DNA of 64,000 nt from Ustulina deusta (Eukaryota; Ascomycota; Sordariomycetes; Xylariales; Xylariaceae). Shown piece after piece: positions 35,177-45,833 of this stretch (its first letter is position 1; each line of letters opens with the position of its first letter). Below the pieces are notes generated by a model that did not search any database, was not told the origin of the DNA, and saw nothing but the letters and a program-made list of their open reading frames with translations. The DNA lies in NCBI GenBank assembly GCA_023159155.1, contig JAJNNX010000017.1, positions 310,001 through 374,000 on the forward strand, in the 5' to 3' direction. The translations under genes were made by a program, and so were the position numbers.

Positions 35177-38100
35177 GATTGATTGATTGATTGATTCTGT
35201 TTAACGTTGGTACGGGGCGAAAATACTATTTCGTAGACTTCCTTAGGGGTATAGGACGTGGCAAGCTCTATTTATTATATTATATATTCTATATTAAATA
35301 TTATTATAGGTATAATGCTAGATTATGTTTTGTAGGCTTAATATTCTAGTGTTTATAGTTGCTACAACCCGATTTTTTAAGCTAAAAGTTATATTTTTTG
35401 TTTTTAGGCTAGGTTTTTTAGCAGTGTTAGTAAGTTCTAGCTTTTGCTATTTCTTTTATAAGTTTAAGTCGGTATGTTTATTAAAATAAATAGTTATTTA
35501 GTGCTACTATTATAACTTGTTTTTATTGTTTTATATTTTATATATATTTTGGGCTTTTTGATTTTTTATTATTATTATTACTATCTAAACGCTATAATTT
35601 TATTATTTTAAAAAAAGTTAATAATTATATACTTTTGTTTTTTAGGCTGCTAAAGCTTAAAGTAAGATTATTTTTAGTTTTTTTTTTTTGCTTTTTTTTT
35701 TATAAGCTTTTATTTTTTTTTTGCTTTTTTTTTTAAGTAGTACTACTTTTTTTTTAGCTAAAAAAATAAACATATTTTATTATAATAGCTTATTGCTTAA
35801 TAGAACTTTTAGAAAGTTATAAAATATTTAATTAGCTAGACCTAATATTTATATCTATTTATTATGTTTTTTAGCTCTAGTTTGTATAGTTTTGCTAGCT
35901 AGTTATTTATTAGCTATTTTATACTGTTATATTTTTTGTTTAGCTTAAGTAGCTTAAGCTATTTATTTTTATAAGTTTTTATAATTTTGTAATAAACTAT
36001 ATGTTTTAAGCTTTTTTTAAACGTTTTTTTAAAGTAAAAAGTACAAATATAGTAAACTTTTGTATTATTATAGTTAAATTTATTATAGTACTATTTATAG
36101 TTTTTATAAGCTACTATAGCGTTTAAATATTAGTTTAGGGTTTTTTAAAGTAAGTGTAGTACTTTTAAGCACTTTTTTGGCCTATATTTAATTTTTATTA
36201 CTAAAAAACCGCTAGAAATATTAATATTTTTGTTTTTAAGCTAGTCTTTTATTATTTGTTTGATTTTTAGTTTAGCGTTACGTTTTAGGCTAGTTACTAT
36301 AAGTATTACGTTAGGGTTTCGGGGGTTTTTTTTTGTTTTAAGTTTTATTTAAGCGTTTGTTTATTTGTTGCTTTTAATATTATAGTACTTTAAGCTCTAG
36401 TATATTTTAATATTATAACGTTTAATTAATCCGTAAATTTTTATAAAAACTTATTATAATATTATTAGAGCGTTTTTTTAAGCGTTTTATAATATTATTA
36501 TATTATTTATATAAAAAGTTATAGTAGTATTGTTTAAGTATTGTTTTAAAGCTTTTTAAAGTTTTTTTAGTACTTTTAAAGCTTTTATATTAAATATTAC
36601 TTCGTAAAAATCTAAGCTTGCTTAGTTTTTTATAATTAATATTTATTTTTTATATATAATATATTTATATTTTAGGCTATTTTTAGTTTTTGATTTATTT
36701 AAAAAAACTATAATATTAAATATTAATTAGTTAGCAAACTATTTTTTAAATTTTTTTATTGCTGTTTTTTTATTAATGCCTATAGTTAGGTTAGCTTTTA
36801 AGCTTTTTAAATATTTAAATAGGTATAGTATTATTTTTTTAATATTTAATATAAGGTTAGCTATTATTTATAGGTTTATATAGGCATATTGTTAGTTATT
36901 AGCTTTTTTGTTTTGTTAGATTATTTTTAGTGTTATTTAAAGTGCTAGTAAATAGGTTTTATAAACTATTTTAATCTTAAAAGTATATTTGTTCTTGGTT
37001 TGTTTTAGGGCTATATTTACTATTAAGATTTTGCTAGCTATAAAAAAGGCATATTTAAAGAATATTTTTTATATTAGTAATATTTTTTTTGCTACTTTTA
37101 GTAATACCTGCTAAACTATTTATATATAGCTTTTTAGCTTTATACTAACTGTTTAATATTGGCTGTTTATTATTTTGCTTGCTAGCTTTTTTTGTTTTTT
37201 ATACTAGGCTTTATATTTATATAAAAATACTAGTAATAGAACCAAATTAATTATTTTCTAAAGTTCTATAACTAGGAAGCTTTGTATTACTGCTAAAATA
37301 GCTTTAATATAGTTAGTTATTTTTGTTTTTTTGGCTGCTTTTTTTTATATATATTAGTAGAACTATAGTTTTTTATCTAAGTATATGCTTAGTTAGCGCA
37401 ATACTAAAATTTGTTTAGGTTTAGAAGGGTTATTTAATAGGACTAGTGTAATTCGGGTGCTATTTTTAAGCTTAATAATAAGGTTAGCTCTAGTTCGGCT
37501 TTTTATAAAATAGATAGCTTTTATTTTTTTAGAAACAAACGTTATTTTGTTAGTTTATTTATATTTTAGGATTTTGTTTATTTATTTTTTAGTTTTTTTA
37601 GTGCTTTATTTTAAAATTTTTTTTATAGCTAGTACTATTATATTATTAGTATAGCTTTATTTACTTAGGTCTTTTTTTACTAGTTTATATAAATATAATA
37701 TATAAAGTATTAATAATATTAGAAAGTTTTATAGTATACTATAGTTAGTTATTTTTAGTATTATTACTATATTTTTTAGATATATAATAATTATTTGTTT
37801 TATTAAAAAGTTTTTTATAATTTTTATAACTAAAGCAAGCTAGCCCTGTTTTATTATTTTGGTTATAAGTTTGTTTTTTAGCAAAATATTAAATACTTTT
37901 TATATATTTAGTATAATTAGTATAGCTATTATCCTATTTATTAAAGCAAACTTAATATTATATATTAAGCTAGCTATTAGGTCTATTGCTAATTTTTTAA
38001 ATATTGCTTTAGCGTATTATAGGTTTATTAGACTTGTTTAAAAAGCTATTTAGATTATTTGTTATATAATAAGTTTTTTAAAGCTTTTGCTTATATATAA

Positions 38101-41100
38101 AAGTAAAGCGATTAGCCTTTAGGATTTATATAATATAAAATTAGTTTTGTTTGCTTTTAGGAATAGGATTATACTAGCTTTTTTTTAGATTTTTAGGAAA
38201 ATACTATATTTAAAGCATTTTTTTAGTAAGTTTTAATAATATTTTTTTATTATAAGTTATACTATAATAAAGTATTTTATTATTATTAAGTTCTTTTTTA
38301 GTAATATTAATATTATTTTAGTAGTATATTTTTAAGCTTTTTTTATAGTTATTCTATAGCTCTAAAAAAAGTATGCTTAATTTTTAGGTTTTAGGAGTTC
38401 GACTATTAGTAGGTTATTTTTTAAGTTAAATTTTTTTAGAATGCTTTAGGTAAAATATTTGGCTTTTTTTTTTTGTTTTGATTATTATTTTATTTTTATT
38501 TATAAATAGCAGTAAAATAATTATACTTTTTTGTTTATATTAATTTACTACTTTTAGCAGCTCTTTGTCTAACTTTGTATTATTAATTCGGTTTTTTTAA
38601 TATTTTTTTTTTGCTTTTTTAATTATAATAAATAGTTCTTGCTAGGTAGCTTTTGTGTTTTTAGTATTAAGTAACTTTTTAAAGTTAGCTTATACTTTTA
38701 CGTATTTTATTATTTATTATAGTACTACTTTTTTTTATTTTTGTTTTTTTGTTTTAATAATTTTTATGCATACTAATATTAAAGTTATTAATACTTTTAT
38801 AGCTTTTTTTATCTACTTTATACTAATAGCTTTTTTTATATTTAATAGTATGTTAGCTTTTATGCTAATTAAGTTCTTTAGCTATACTAGTTTTTTGTTT
38901 TTAATAAGAACTTTTACTGCTTTTTTTAGAAGGTATGCCAGGTTTTTTTAAAATAGTATTATTTATAATAGCTTGTAGTCTAATAAAGTTTTTAGTTTTT
39001 TAGCTATTTAATTTTTAATAAAAAGTATGTTTAAAAATAGTATATTTATAATATGTTTTGCTTAATATATTAGCTTTTCTAGTATGTTTATAAAGTTTAT
39101 TCCTATTTTAGCCGATTAGTCTGCAACTTTTTGTTTTTTATAGAATACTATAGCTCTTAGTTCTTAGTCCAGATATTTAACGTTTAGGTTTTTTATTGCT
39201 AGGCAGTTTTTTAGTAGTTCTAATATAATAATATATTTTATTACTATATTTATATTTAGAGCTTTATAGTATACTAGTAGTTTATAACTATTAATATTAA
39301 GCTATATTATGTTTTTATAATAAATTAGGGCTTTTATTTTTATTTTTAGTCTTTTTTATATTTTTATATATATTATAACTTTAGGCTTATTAGTTTTTTA
39401 GATATTTTAGGTATTTATTGGCCTAAAATTCTAGTATTTTTAGTATATTTATATTTTTTTGTTTTTTTTTTATTAATTTATAGTTTTATAACTATTATTA
39501 TATTTATATTTTTGTTTTAGTATTTTTATAAAAATACTAAATAATTATTTGTTTTATATTTTATATTATAAGCTGTTATACTTATTATTCTAGGGGCCTA
39601 AGCTAAGGTTTTTTTTTAGTATTATTTAGTTATATTTTTGTTTTATTATTTGTTTGGTTATTTCCTAGTTTAGTAAGTTCGCTAAGTTAATTTTTTAGCT
39701 TTTTAGTTTTTTTTTAAAGGTTTTTTAATATTTTAGCAAGTTATATAGTACTAGTTTATACTACTTTTATTAGTTCTTATATTTTTAAAAAAAGAACTAG
39801 TGTTATATAAAAAAAAGTTACTAGACCTATAGCAGTAATTTTGTTTTTTATTTTATTATTTTTTATTTTACTAAATATTATATCTAAAAATAAAATTATT
39901 ATAGTTATTGTTTTAGCGCTTGATTTTTTTTATAGTTGTTCTATAAGTATTAGTAAAGCTTTTTTTTTATTGCTATTATTTTATTATTTTAGTTTTCCTA
40001 TTACTACTGCTTTTTTTTTTATAGCTATAATTATTAATAAAAAGTTTTTATTGTTATATTTTTTATTTTTTGCTTGTTTTATAGCTTTTATTTTAGCTTA
40101 TAATAAAAAGATTATTATACTGTTTATTTTTCTAAGCTTTAATAAGCAATTATTATAGTTTACTAGATAAAAGCTATAATAGTTTATATATTTTAGTAAT
40201 AATATATACTTCCTATTATTTATAGGGTTATAAAAGTTAATTTATATATTATAGTTTTTATATAGAGGTTTTTTATTATAGAACTTCGCTATATAATATT
40301 TTTAGTATTTTAAGTTATAACAAATAATATAGTTTTGTTTTTTTTTTTATAAAATAGCTTACTAGCTAAAAATAGCCTAAATTTCTATATAAGCTTTTTA
40401 AAAACTACTACTTAAATTACCTTTTTTATTTATAAATTAATATTTTTATATAATATATATATATTAACTAAAGTAGTTCTTATTTATATTTTAATTTTTA
40501 TAGCTACTATTTTTTAAGTAATATTTATTAAAATATTTATAAAGTAGTCTGTTATAAATAAAAATATTTTTAAAACTATATAAACTATTTATTTTTTTAA
40601 TAGCTTTATTATATTAATATATAAGGTCCGTTTAATAATATTTATGTTTTATTTTTTAAATAGTTTATTTTTTATTATAAAGTTAGTAGTTTTAATTGCC
40701 TACCTAGTTTTAATAAGTTAAATGTTTTGTATTATTTTAACAAATAGCTATAAATTTTTAAGCAGTACTATTTTAGCTACGTAAGCTATTACCTAGCAAG
40801 ATTTTGTTGCTTTATTACTTAGGCGGACTAAAACATAAGTATTTTTGCAAGCTTTTTAGGGGGGTGCTATTATACTAGCACTATAAGCAATATATATACT
40901 AGTTAATATTAAAAGTACTATTTTTTAGGTTAGTCTAATAAGAAGTTTAATGCTCTGTTTAGCTATTTTTATATATAAAAATACTAATATTTAAAATATT
41001 AATTGTTTTAATGTTTTAGTTCGTGCTTATATATTAGCTAAGCATAAAAATGCTATAATATTACCCCTAAATTATATATATATTAATATATTAAAGTATT

Positions 41101-41615
41101 GCTTTAGGATTTTTATATATTCCTAGGCTATTTATTTATAACTAGTATAAATATTTTTTTTAAAAAATCAAACAAAATTATTTAGTACTATTACTAATAT
41201 TATTATAACTTTTTTATAAATTTTATTTTTATAATTGATCTAAACGTATTGCTTAGTTATTATATTTTAAAATAAAAAATCAAAGTTGTAGTTATTCTTT
41301 CTAGCTATTTTAAGCTTTAAAAGTAAATTTATTGCTTAAATTTTAGTTTGTTTAGCTTATTATAAGTTAATTCTTAATAATATATCTATAACTGTTGCTT
41401 TTATATATATGTTTTCAAATATTATAGCTAGGCGTAACAGTATTACTAGGTTTTATATTAGTAAGGTTTTTTAGCCAGGGCTAAATATTATTACTAATTA
41501 GACTTTTGGTATTTTGTAGAGATTAGCTAAAATTTAGCGCTATTAGTGTTTTTGGTATGTTGTCCGTAATGCTACTAATAGTAGCTTGCGCACGGATAAT
41601 AAATAGAAGGAAAGG
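35177..41615 (-). mobile_element. RIP-degraded non-LTR retrotransposon (LINE), minus strand
   Basis: A 6.4-kb AT-rich block, T-rich on the plus strand, with no usable ORF. The left end is five GATT units (35177-35196), so on the minus strand the element ends in (AATC)5, a simple-repeat tail like those of many LINEs. The block is flanked by exact 15-bp copies of TGTTAGCCACTACAT, a length usual for LINE insertion and too long for LTR elements. The size suits a Tad1-like element with two ORFs. No LTR is present and no match to the copia copies was seen. I could not recover a reverse transcriptase motif from the decayed frames, so the class rests on the ends and duplication. Confidence 0.7.
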
Positions 41616-41630
41616 TGTTAGCCACTACAT
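41616..41630. repeat. 15-bp target-site duplication, right copy
   Basis: Exact repeat of 35162-35176. Sequence diverges immediately outside both copies. Confidence 0.8.
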
Positions 41631-41655
41631 AGGGAGTTAGGTTTACAACTTATCA

Positions 41656-41871
41656 TTATGTAGCAAGATCAAGGGATTGGCGACCTTTCTGATGGCTTCC
41701 TGCTTCTCTATCATTATTCCCGAGGCTTGGTGTCCGAACCAGTTGCTTACATGCAGCGGAAGCTTCTTCGGATGAAGAATCGCTGGGATGCTTCAACGGA
41801 AGTCCTTTAGATGGAATTCTACTTTCCTTCCAATATTTCCCAACGCTTAGCCATTCCTCCTCAACGTTCTG
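41656..41871 (-). other. Coding-like open frame without a start
   Basis: A 71-codon minus-strand frame reads NVEEEWLSVGKYWKESR at its start and has natural-looking composition (SDSSSEEASAACKQLV), but it lacks an ATG and a TAG precedes it. It lies where the first exon of the Zn2Cys6 gene would be expected, but I could not join it in phase to the zinc-cluster exon. It may be a remnant of something else. Confidence 0.25.
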
Positions 41872-42467
41872 CTAATTTTTCTCAATTCCGCGGAACCTCT
41901 GCTGACAAACCCATGCGGTCCACATTCTCTGCATATCGCAGAGAAGTGGCCAATAGGGACAATTGAAGGTGATGCAAGTGGAGGTAATAACCAAATCGGG
42001 AGTACACGCATTCCAAAAGCAACCATTTCATCGTGAAGCATCGCATTCTGATAGGCCATAATATTATGTATATGGGAATTTGCAAAGAAAAGGGTGGTGC
42101 ACGAACGTTGCCTCGTTTGTCGGAGAGCTGCTTATTCAGAAGCTGAGTTAAACAAATGCCTCCGCTGAGATTCCGAAGACTTGATTAGATAATATGATAG
42201 GAGAAATGTCTATTCGCGTAGAAATCTGTTCTATTGATTTAAAATCCATCCGATACAAGAGATATACATACACGCATATATAAAGTCTCCATCCTTTGTT
42301 ATAGTTCACCTACCACATGCCTAGGCGATCTAAGCAGACTGGAGATATACGTAAATACGGCAAACAGAGTTGTTAGCATTAAAGCCAACGCCTATTTCCT
42401 CACTCTTCAGGTATGATACGAATCATTACTTCCCAGCGGAATAGCTAACGTGGTATTTGAAGACTAG
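41872..42467. promoter_or_regulatory. Upstream region of the DHA2 transporter
   Basis: Before the LINE arrived, this spacer separated the DHA2 gene from the divergent Zn2Cys6 gene. The regulator's missing 5' exon and promoter should be here; I cannot identify them. Confidence 0.4.
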
Positions 42468-44147
42468 ATGTTCAAGTCAACCCCCAACCGTTCCCCAGCG
42501 GTCATGGAGCAACGCGAAATACTGAACACTACAGAAAGGCCAATCGAGGTTACTCGTGATCCTGAGAAGGCCACTTCTGTCACAGAGAACAACAGCCAAA
42601 AATCAGACACCAAGCAGAGAGAAATTCATGGAGTTCGTTGGTTCTTTGTCTGTGCCTCTCTCTATATCACCTGCTTCCTGTACGGCCTCGATACAACCAT
42701 TGCAGCAGCGGTCCAGGGCGACATAATTAAGACTTTCGGCCACATTGAACAGCTGGCTTGGATCGGTGCTGGATTCCCACTGGGTTCGGTAACTGTGGTA
42801 TTCTTGATGGGTTATTTGTACAACGCCTTCGATATGAAATGGATGTTCGTCATAACTGTGGCACTCTTCGACATCGGTTCGGCGCTATGTGGTGCGGCTC
42901 CCAATATGGCTGCCTTGATTGTTGGCCGTGTCATTGCTGGAGCCGGAGGCACCGGCATCTATCTTGGTTCGCTGAACTTCTTGACGGCCCTGACGGCCCC
43001 GGACGAACGTGGCCTCTACACGACCCTGATCGGCTTCTTTTGGGGAGTTGGTGCCGTCCTAGGCCCTGTTGTTGGCGGCGCATTTTCCGTTTCTCCAGCA
43101 ACTTGGCGCTGGGCGTTTTATTTCAACCTTGTCGTAGGCGCAGCCTCAGCACCAGCCTACATCTTTAGTCTCCCGGCGATTTATCCTATGCCGGGTGTCA
43201 GCGTTAGAGAACGCCTTGCCGGTATTGATATTATAGGGTTCGTTCTCGGTGCCGGGGTATGGGTTTCTTTCCTCTTGGCGCTTACTATGGCGGGTGGACA
43301 ATGGCCGTGGGACGACGGCCGTACCATCGCGACGTTTGTGGTTTTTGGTGCGGTACTAGCTTTGTATAGTTCACAGCAGTACTTCGCCCTTTTCACTACT
43401 CCTACTAAGCGCGCGTTTCCAACCCACCTCCTAAGTGAGCGTACACAGATATTACTATACGTCGCGACTTCGGCTTTCATATCAGCACTCTTCGTCTCGA
43501 TATTTTATATTCCCCTCTACTTCGAGTTTGTGAAGAACGACAGCAGTCTGACAGCCGCAATACGCCTGCTACCTTTTGTTGTTGTGGCTGCGACCACGAG
43601 TGTAGTTTCGGGGCATTTTGTGGGCCGTATCAGAGTCTATCTCCTTCTTTTTCTCGTATCCGCCTTGACTTTGGTTGTCGGCGGTAGCTTGCTGGTGATT
43701 CATCTCGATTCCCATACCCATACAAGCGTTATTTACGGGTTGACAGTTGTGGTCGCTTTTGGCTGCGGACTTTCGATGCAAAAGGGCTACTCCATCGCTC
43801 CGCTGACTACGGATCCAATGAATGCGGGTTCTGCACTCAGCCTCCAGAACGTGGCAGAAGTTGGCGGCCAAGTCATTGCGCTCGGCATCTCCGGACAGAT
43901 TTTCCACTCCGTAGCTACCAAAAACCTCGCAGAGGCGCTAGCAGGCCATGGATTTTCGGAAACGGACATCATGGTCGTGCTGGCGGGTGCGCAAAGTTCT
44001 CTCTTCTCTCAGCTGGACGAGAATTTGCGTGATGCCGCAGTTTCGGCTATCACCAAGTCGTTACAATTGACGTTCACTCTTGTGCCGATTGCCGGTGGCG
44101 TCATGCTGTTCGCTGCGCTGTGTATGAGATGGGAGAAGCTTTACTAA
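42468..44147 (+). CDS. DHA2-type MFS efflux transporter
   Basis: Single exon, 559 residues. A charged, cytosolic N-terminus of about 60 residues is followed by many hydrophobic helices; the length fits the 14-helix drug:H+ antiporter family. Conserved stretches are the first helix FLYGLDTTIAAAVQGDI, the RVIAGAGGTGIYLG segment, and the antiporter motif C-like GVGAVLGPVVGGAF. It would export small molecules from the plasma membrane or vesicles. It is divergent from the Zn2Cys6 regulator across the LINE, and such pairs commonly belong to a metabolite cluster. The frame is intact. An internal ATG at 42504 (MEQREIL) is an alternative start. Confidence 0.88.
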   Translation: MFKSTPNRSPAVMEQREILNTTERPIEVTRDPEKATSVTENNSQKSDTKQREIHGVRWFFVCASLYITCFLYGLDTTIAAAVQGDIIKTFGHIEQLAWIGAGFPLGSVTVVFLMGYLYNAFDMKWMFVITVALFDIGSALCGAAPNMAALIVGRVIAGAGGTGIYLGSLNFLTALTAPDERGLYTTLIGFFWGVGAVLGPVVGGAFSVSPATWRWAFYFNLVVGAASAPAYIFSLPAIYPMPGVSVRERLAGIDIIGFVLGAGVWVSFLLALTMAGGQWPWDDGRTIATFVVFGAVLALYSSQQYFALFTTPTKRAFPTHLLSERTQILLYVATSAFISALFVSIFYIPLYFEFVKNDSSLTAAIRLLPFVVVAATTSVVSGHFVGRIRVYLLLFLVSALTLVVGGSLLVIHLDSHTHTSVIYGLTVVVAFGCGLSMQKGYSIAPLTTDPMNAGSALSLQNVAEVGGQVIALGISGQIFHSVATKNLAEALAGHGFSETDIMVVLAGAQSSLFSQLDENLRDAAVSAITKSLQLTFTLVPIAGGVMLFAALCMRWEKLY

Positions 44148-44929
44148 CTAACCACTCTATTTTCAGAAGGGTGGTCAGCCCATCCACCTTGGCATTGATT
44201 TGGCTTCGCTAAGCTGTTGAAGCTCTGAGCCACTCAAGGCACATCTACAATGATTGCCCACTGCGCAATAATAACTTATAGTTTTTATATGGCTGGAGAT
44301 TTTCTGCATGAAGAATGATTAGCAGAAACGCTCACGTTAAAGTTGGAATAAGTAGAATGAAATGGGATGATAGTAGAAGATTAGAGGAGGGTGCATACAA
44401 AATGCATGGCAAGATGGATTGGGTTAGTTTTTCTGAAATAGGCTAATTGTGTACCTTGCAATTCTAGCACTTATGATTGGCTAAAACCCCATTTGACAAG
44501 GACCCAGAATGGCCACAAACTTAGCCACAGACAGTGGGCAGACCCTCCATTTACAATACAACATCTTGTTGGCCCTGCCAGCCACTTTCTCAGACCTGCG
44601 TAACCAGCCATACAAACTGACTAATATACGCTCTCCTCTTCCACCACTTGCTCCCTCGGCTAGGAGGGGCCTTACAGCCTGCTGACATAATATGCTTACA
44701 TAATGAGACATGGTAGGGGCGTTGATACCCAAATAGGAACGTGGGATTTCCTAATTCGGACACCGTCTTGGCAGCGAAAAAAGGCGCGACACTCAGGGAC
44801 CCTCGTTCCACTCCACTTTGTTCTGTTAAAAGGAGGGCATAGATTGGAATCCAGTGATCGCGGAGCCAAATTGCTATGACGCGGGTGTGGTGCTGATATT
44901 GCCCAACACTAGCCCGTGTTCAAAATCCG
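44148..44929. other. Intergenic between convergent genes
   Basis: No gene seen. It marks the change from the transposon-laden region to the conserved compartment. Confidence 0.5.
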
Positions 44930-44961
44930 CTAGGATCTGTGAGTAAAAATGGTGTTGTTCT

Positions 44962-44995
<34 letters not shown>

Positions 44996-45833
44996 GGGTT
45001 CCCTGGAGTCGAGCTCGTATACATTAGTTCGCGCGGCAGTCAGCTCTGATGGCTGTGATATGGAAAAGAGTTCGGCATACTTCCTTGCGGGTTTAAACCG
45101 AGACCCGGTTGTATGCTGCTTGTTCCTACGCCATCTTCGCACCAGCCAGAAAAGGCCTGAAAGCAAGAGGACGGCGCCGAGGCCACTTGCCACTCCTATT
45201 CCTACAAACCCCCCGGCGGATATGCTTTCCGAATTCGGGACTGGGGAGGTAACGCTCGGGGCAGGGGTCGAAAGCGACGGGGTCCCTATGGGCACCGGGG
45301 TTGAAGTCGGCCGTGACGAGTCGGTCGTCGACCGATCTAGGATATCCGAGGAGTGAAAGGCCACTCTCACGGAATGGGCGTTGACCCCACCAACCACGAC
45401 CGGCGTCGTAGTGGTTTCTCCGAGATTGTTGGTCCCGGTAAGAAAGTATGTCCGGGAAGCTTTGTCATTGAAGTTCCTGTTGCACGAGTAAGTGCCGCCG
45501 TCACAGGTGAAATCGCTGGTAGGCAGAGAGGCAGTCAGAATCGATGCACGAAGGGGGGTTGAATTTTCGTATAGAGATCAAAACTTACCTTGGGCAGCAC
45601 GCCCACACCGTTTCACTTGCATCCCTCCGCGACTGCGGGTCGATATCGCACGCCGACGTGTATCCAGATGGACAGATAGCAGGCGAGATGATAGTGCCCG
45701 GGTTTTGAGTTCCAGCCCAGCACTTTGAATCAGCTGGGTTACCGAGGACGGCGCCTGCGGGCGCCGTCGCATGGGCAGGAAGGAGCCATGTCTCTGTTAG
45801 ACAAGAGGTCGGGATGGATAATTCGGTCAGCAT
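44930..45833 (-). CDS. Single-pass membrane protein with Cys-rich ectodomain
   Basis: Two exons, 45833-45589 and 45515-44930 (831 nt, 276 residues), with a 73-bp intron. The N-terminal half has paired cysteines (SCLTETWLLP, KCWAG, ICPSGYTSAC, WACCPSDFTC, YSCNR), the pattern of a widespread fungal family of uncharacterised surface proteins. A Ser/Thr/Pro-rich stretch, likely O-glycosylated, follows. Then comes one membrane helix (GGFVGIGVASGLGAVLLLSGLFWLV), an arginine-rich stop-transfer sequence and a cytosolic tail. No classical signal peptide is evident; the helix may act as anchor. Eleven asparagines near the C-terminus come from a triplet repeat. The function could be wall sensing or attachment, but this is not established. 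Confidence 0.75.
44964..44996 (+). repeat. (TTG)11 microsatellite in coding sequence
   Basis: Encodes the run of eleven Asn in the tail of the membrane protein. Its length can change without breaking the frame. Confidence 0.9.

Noticed and set aside
37859..40158. Hydrophobic ORFs of 60-105 codons in the AT-rich block
   Set aside because: Phe/Ile/Leu-rich frames arise from T-rich DNA; they are a composition effect, not membrane proteins.
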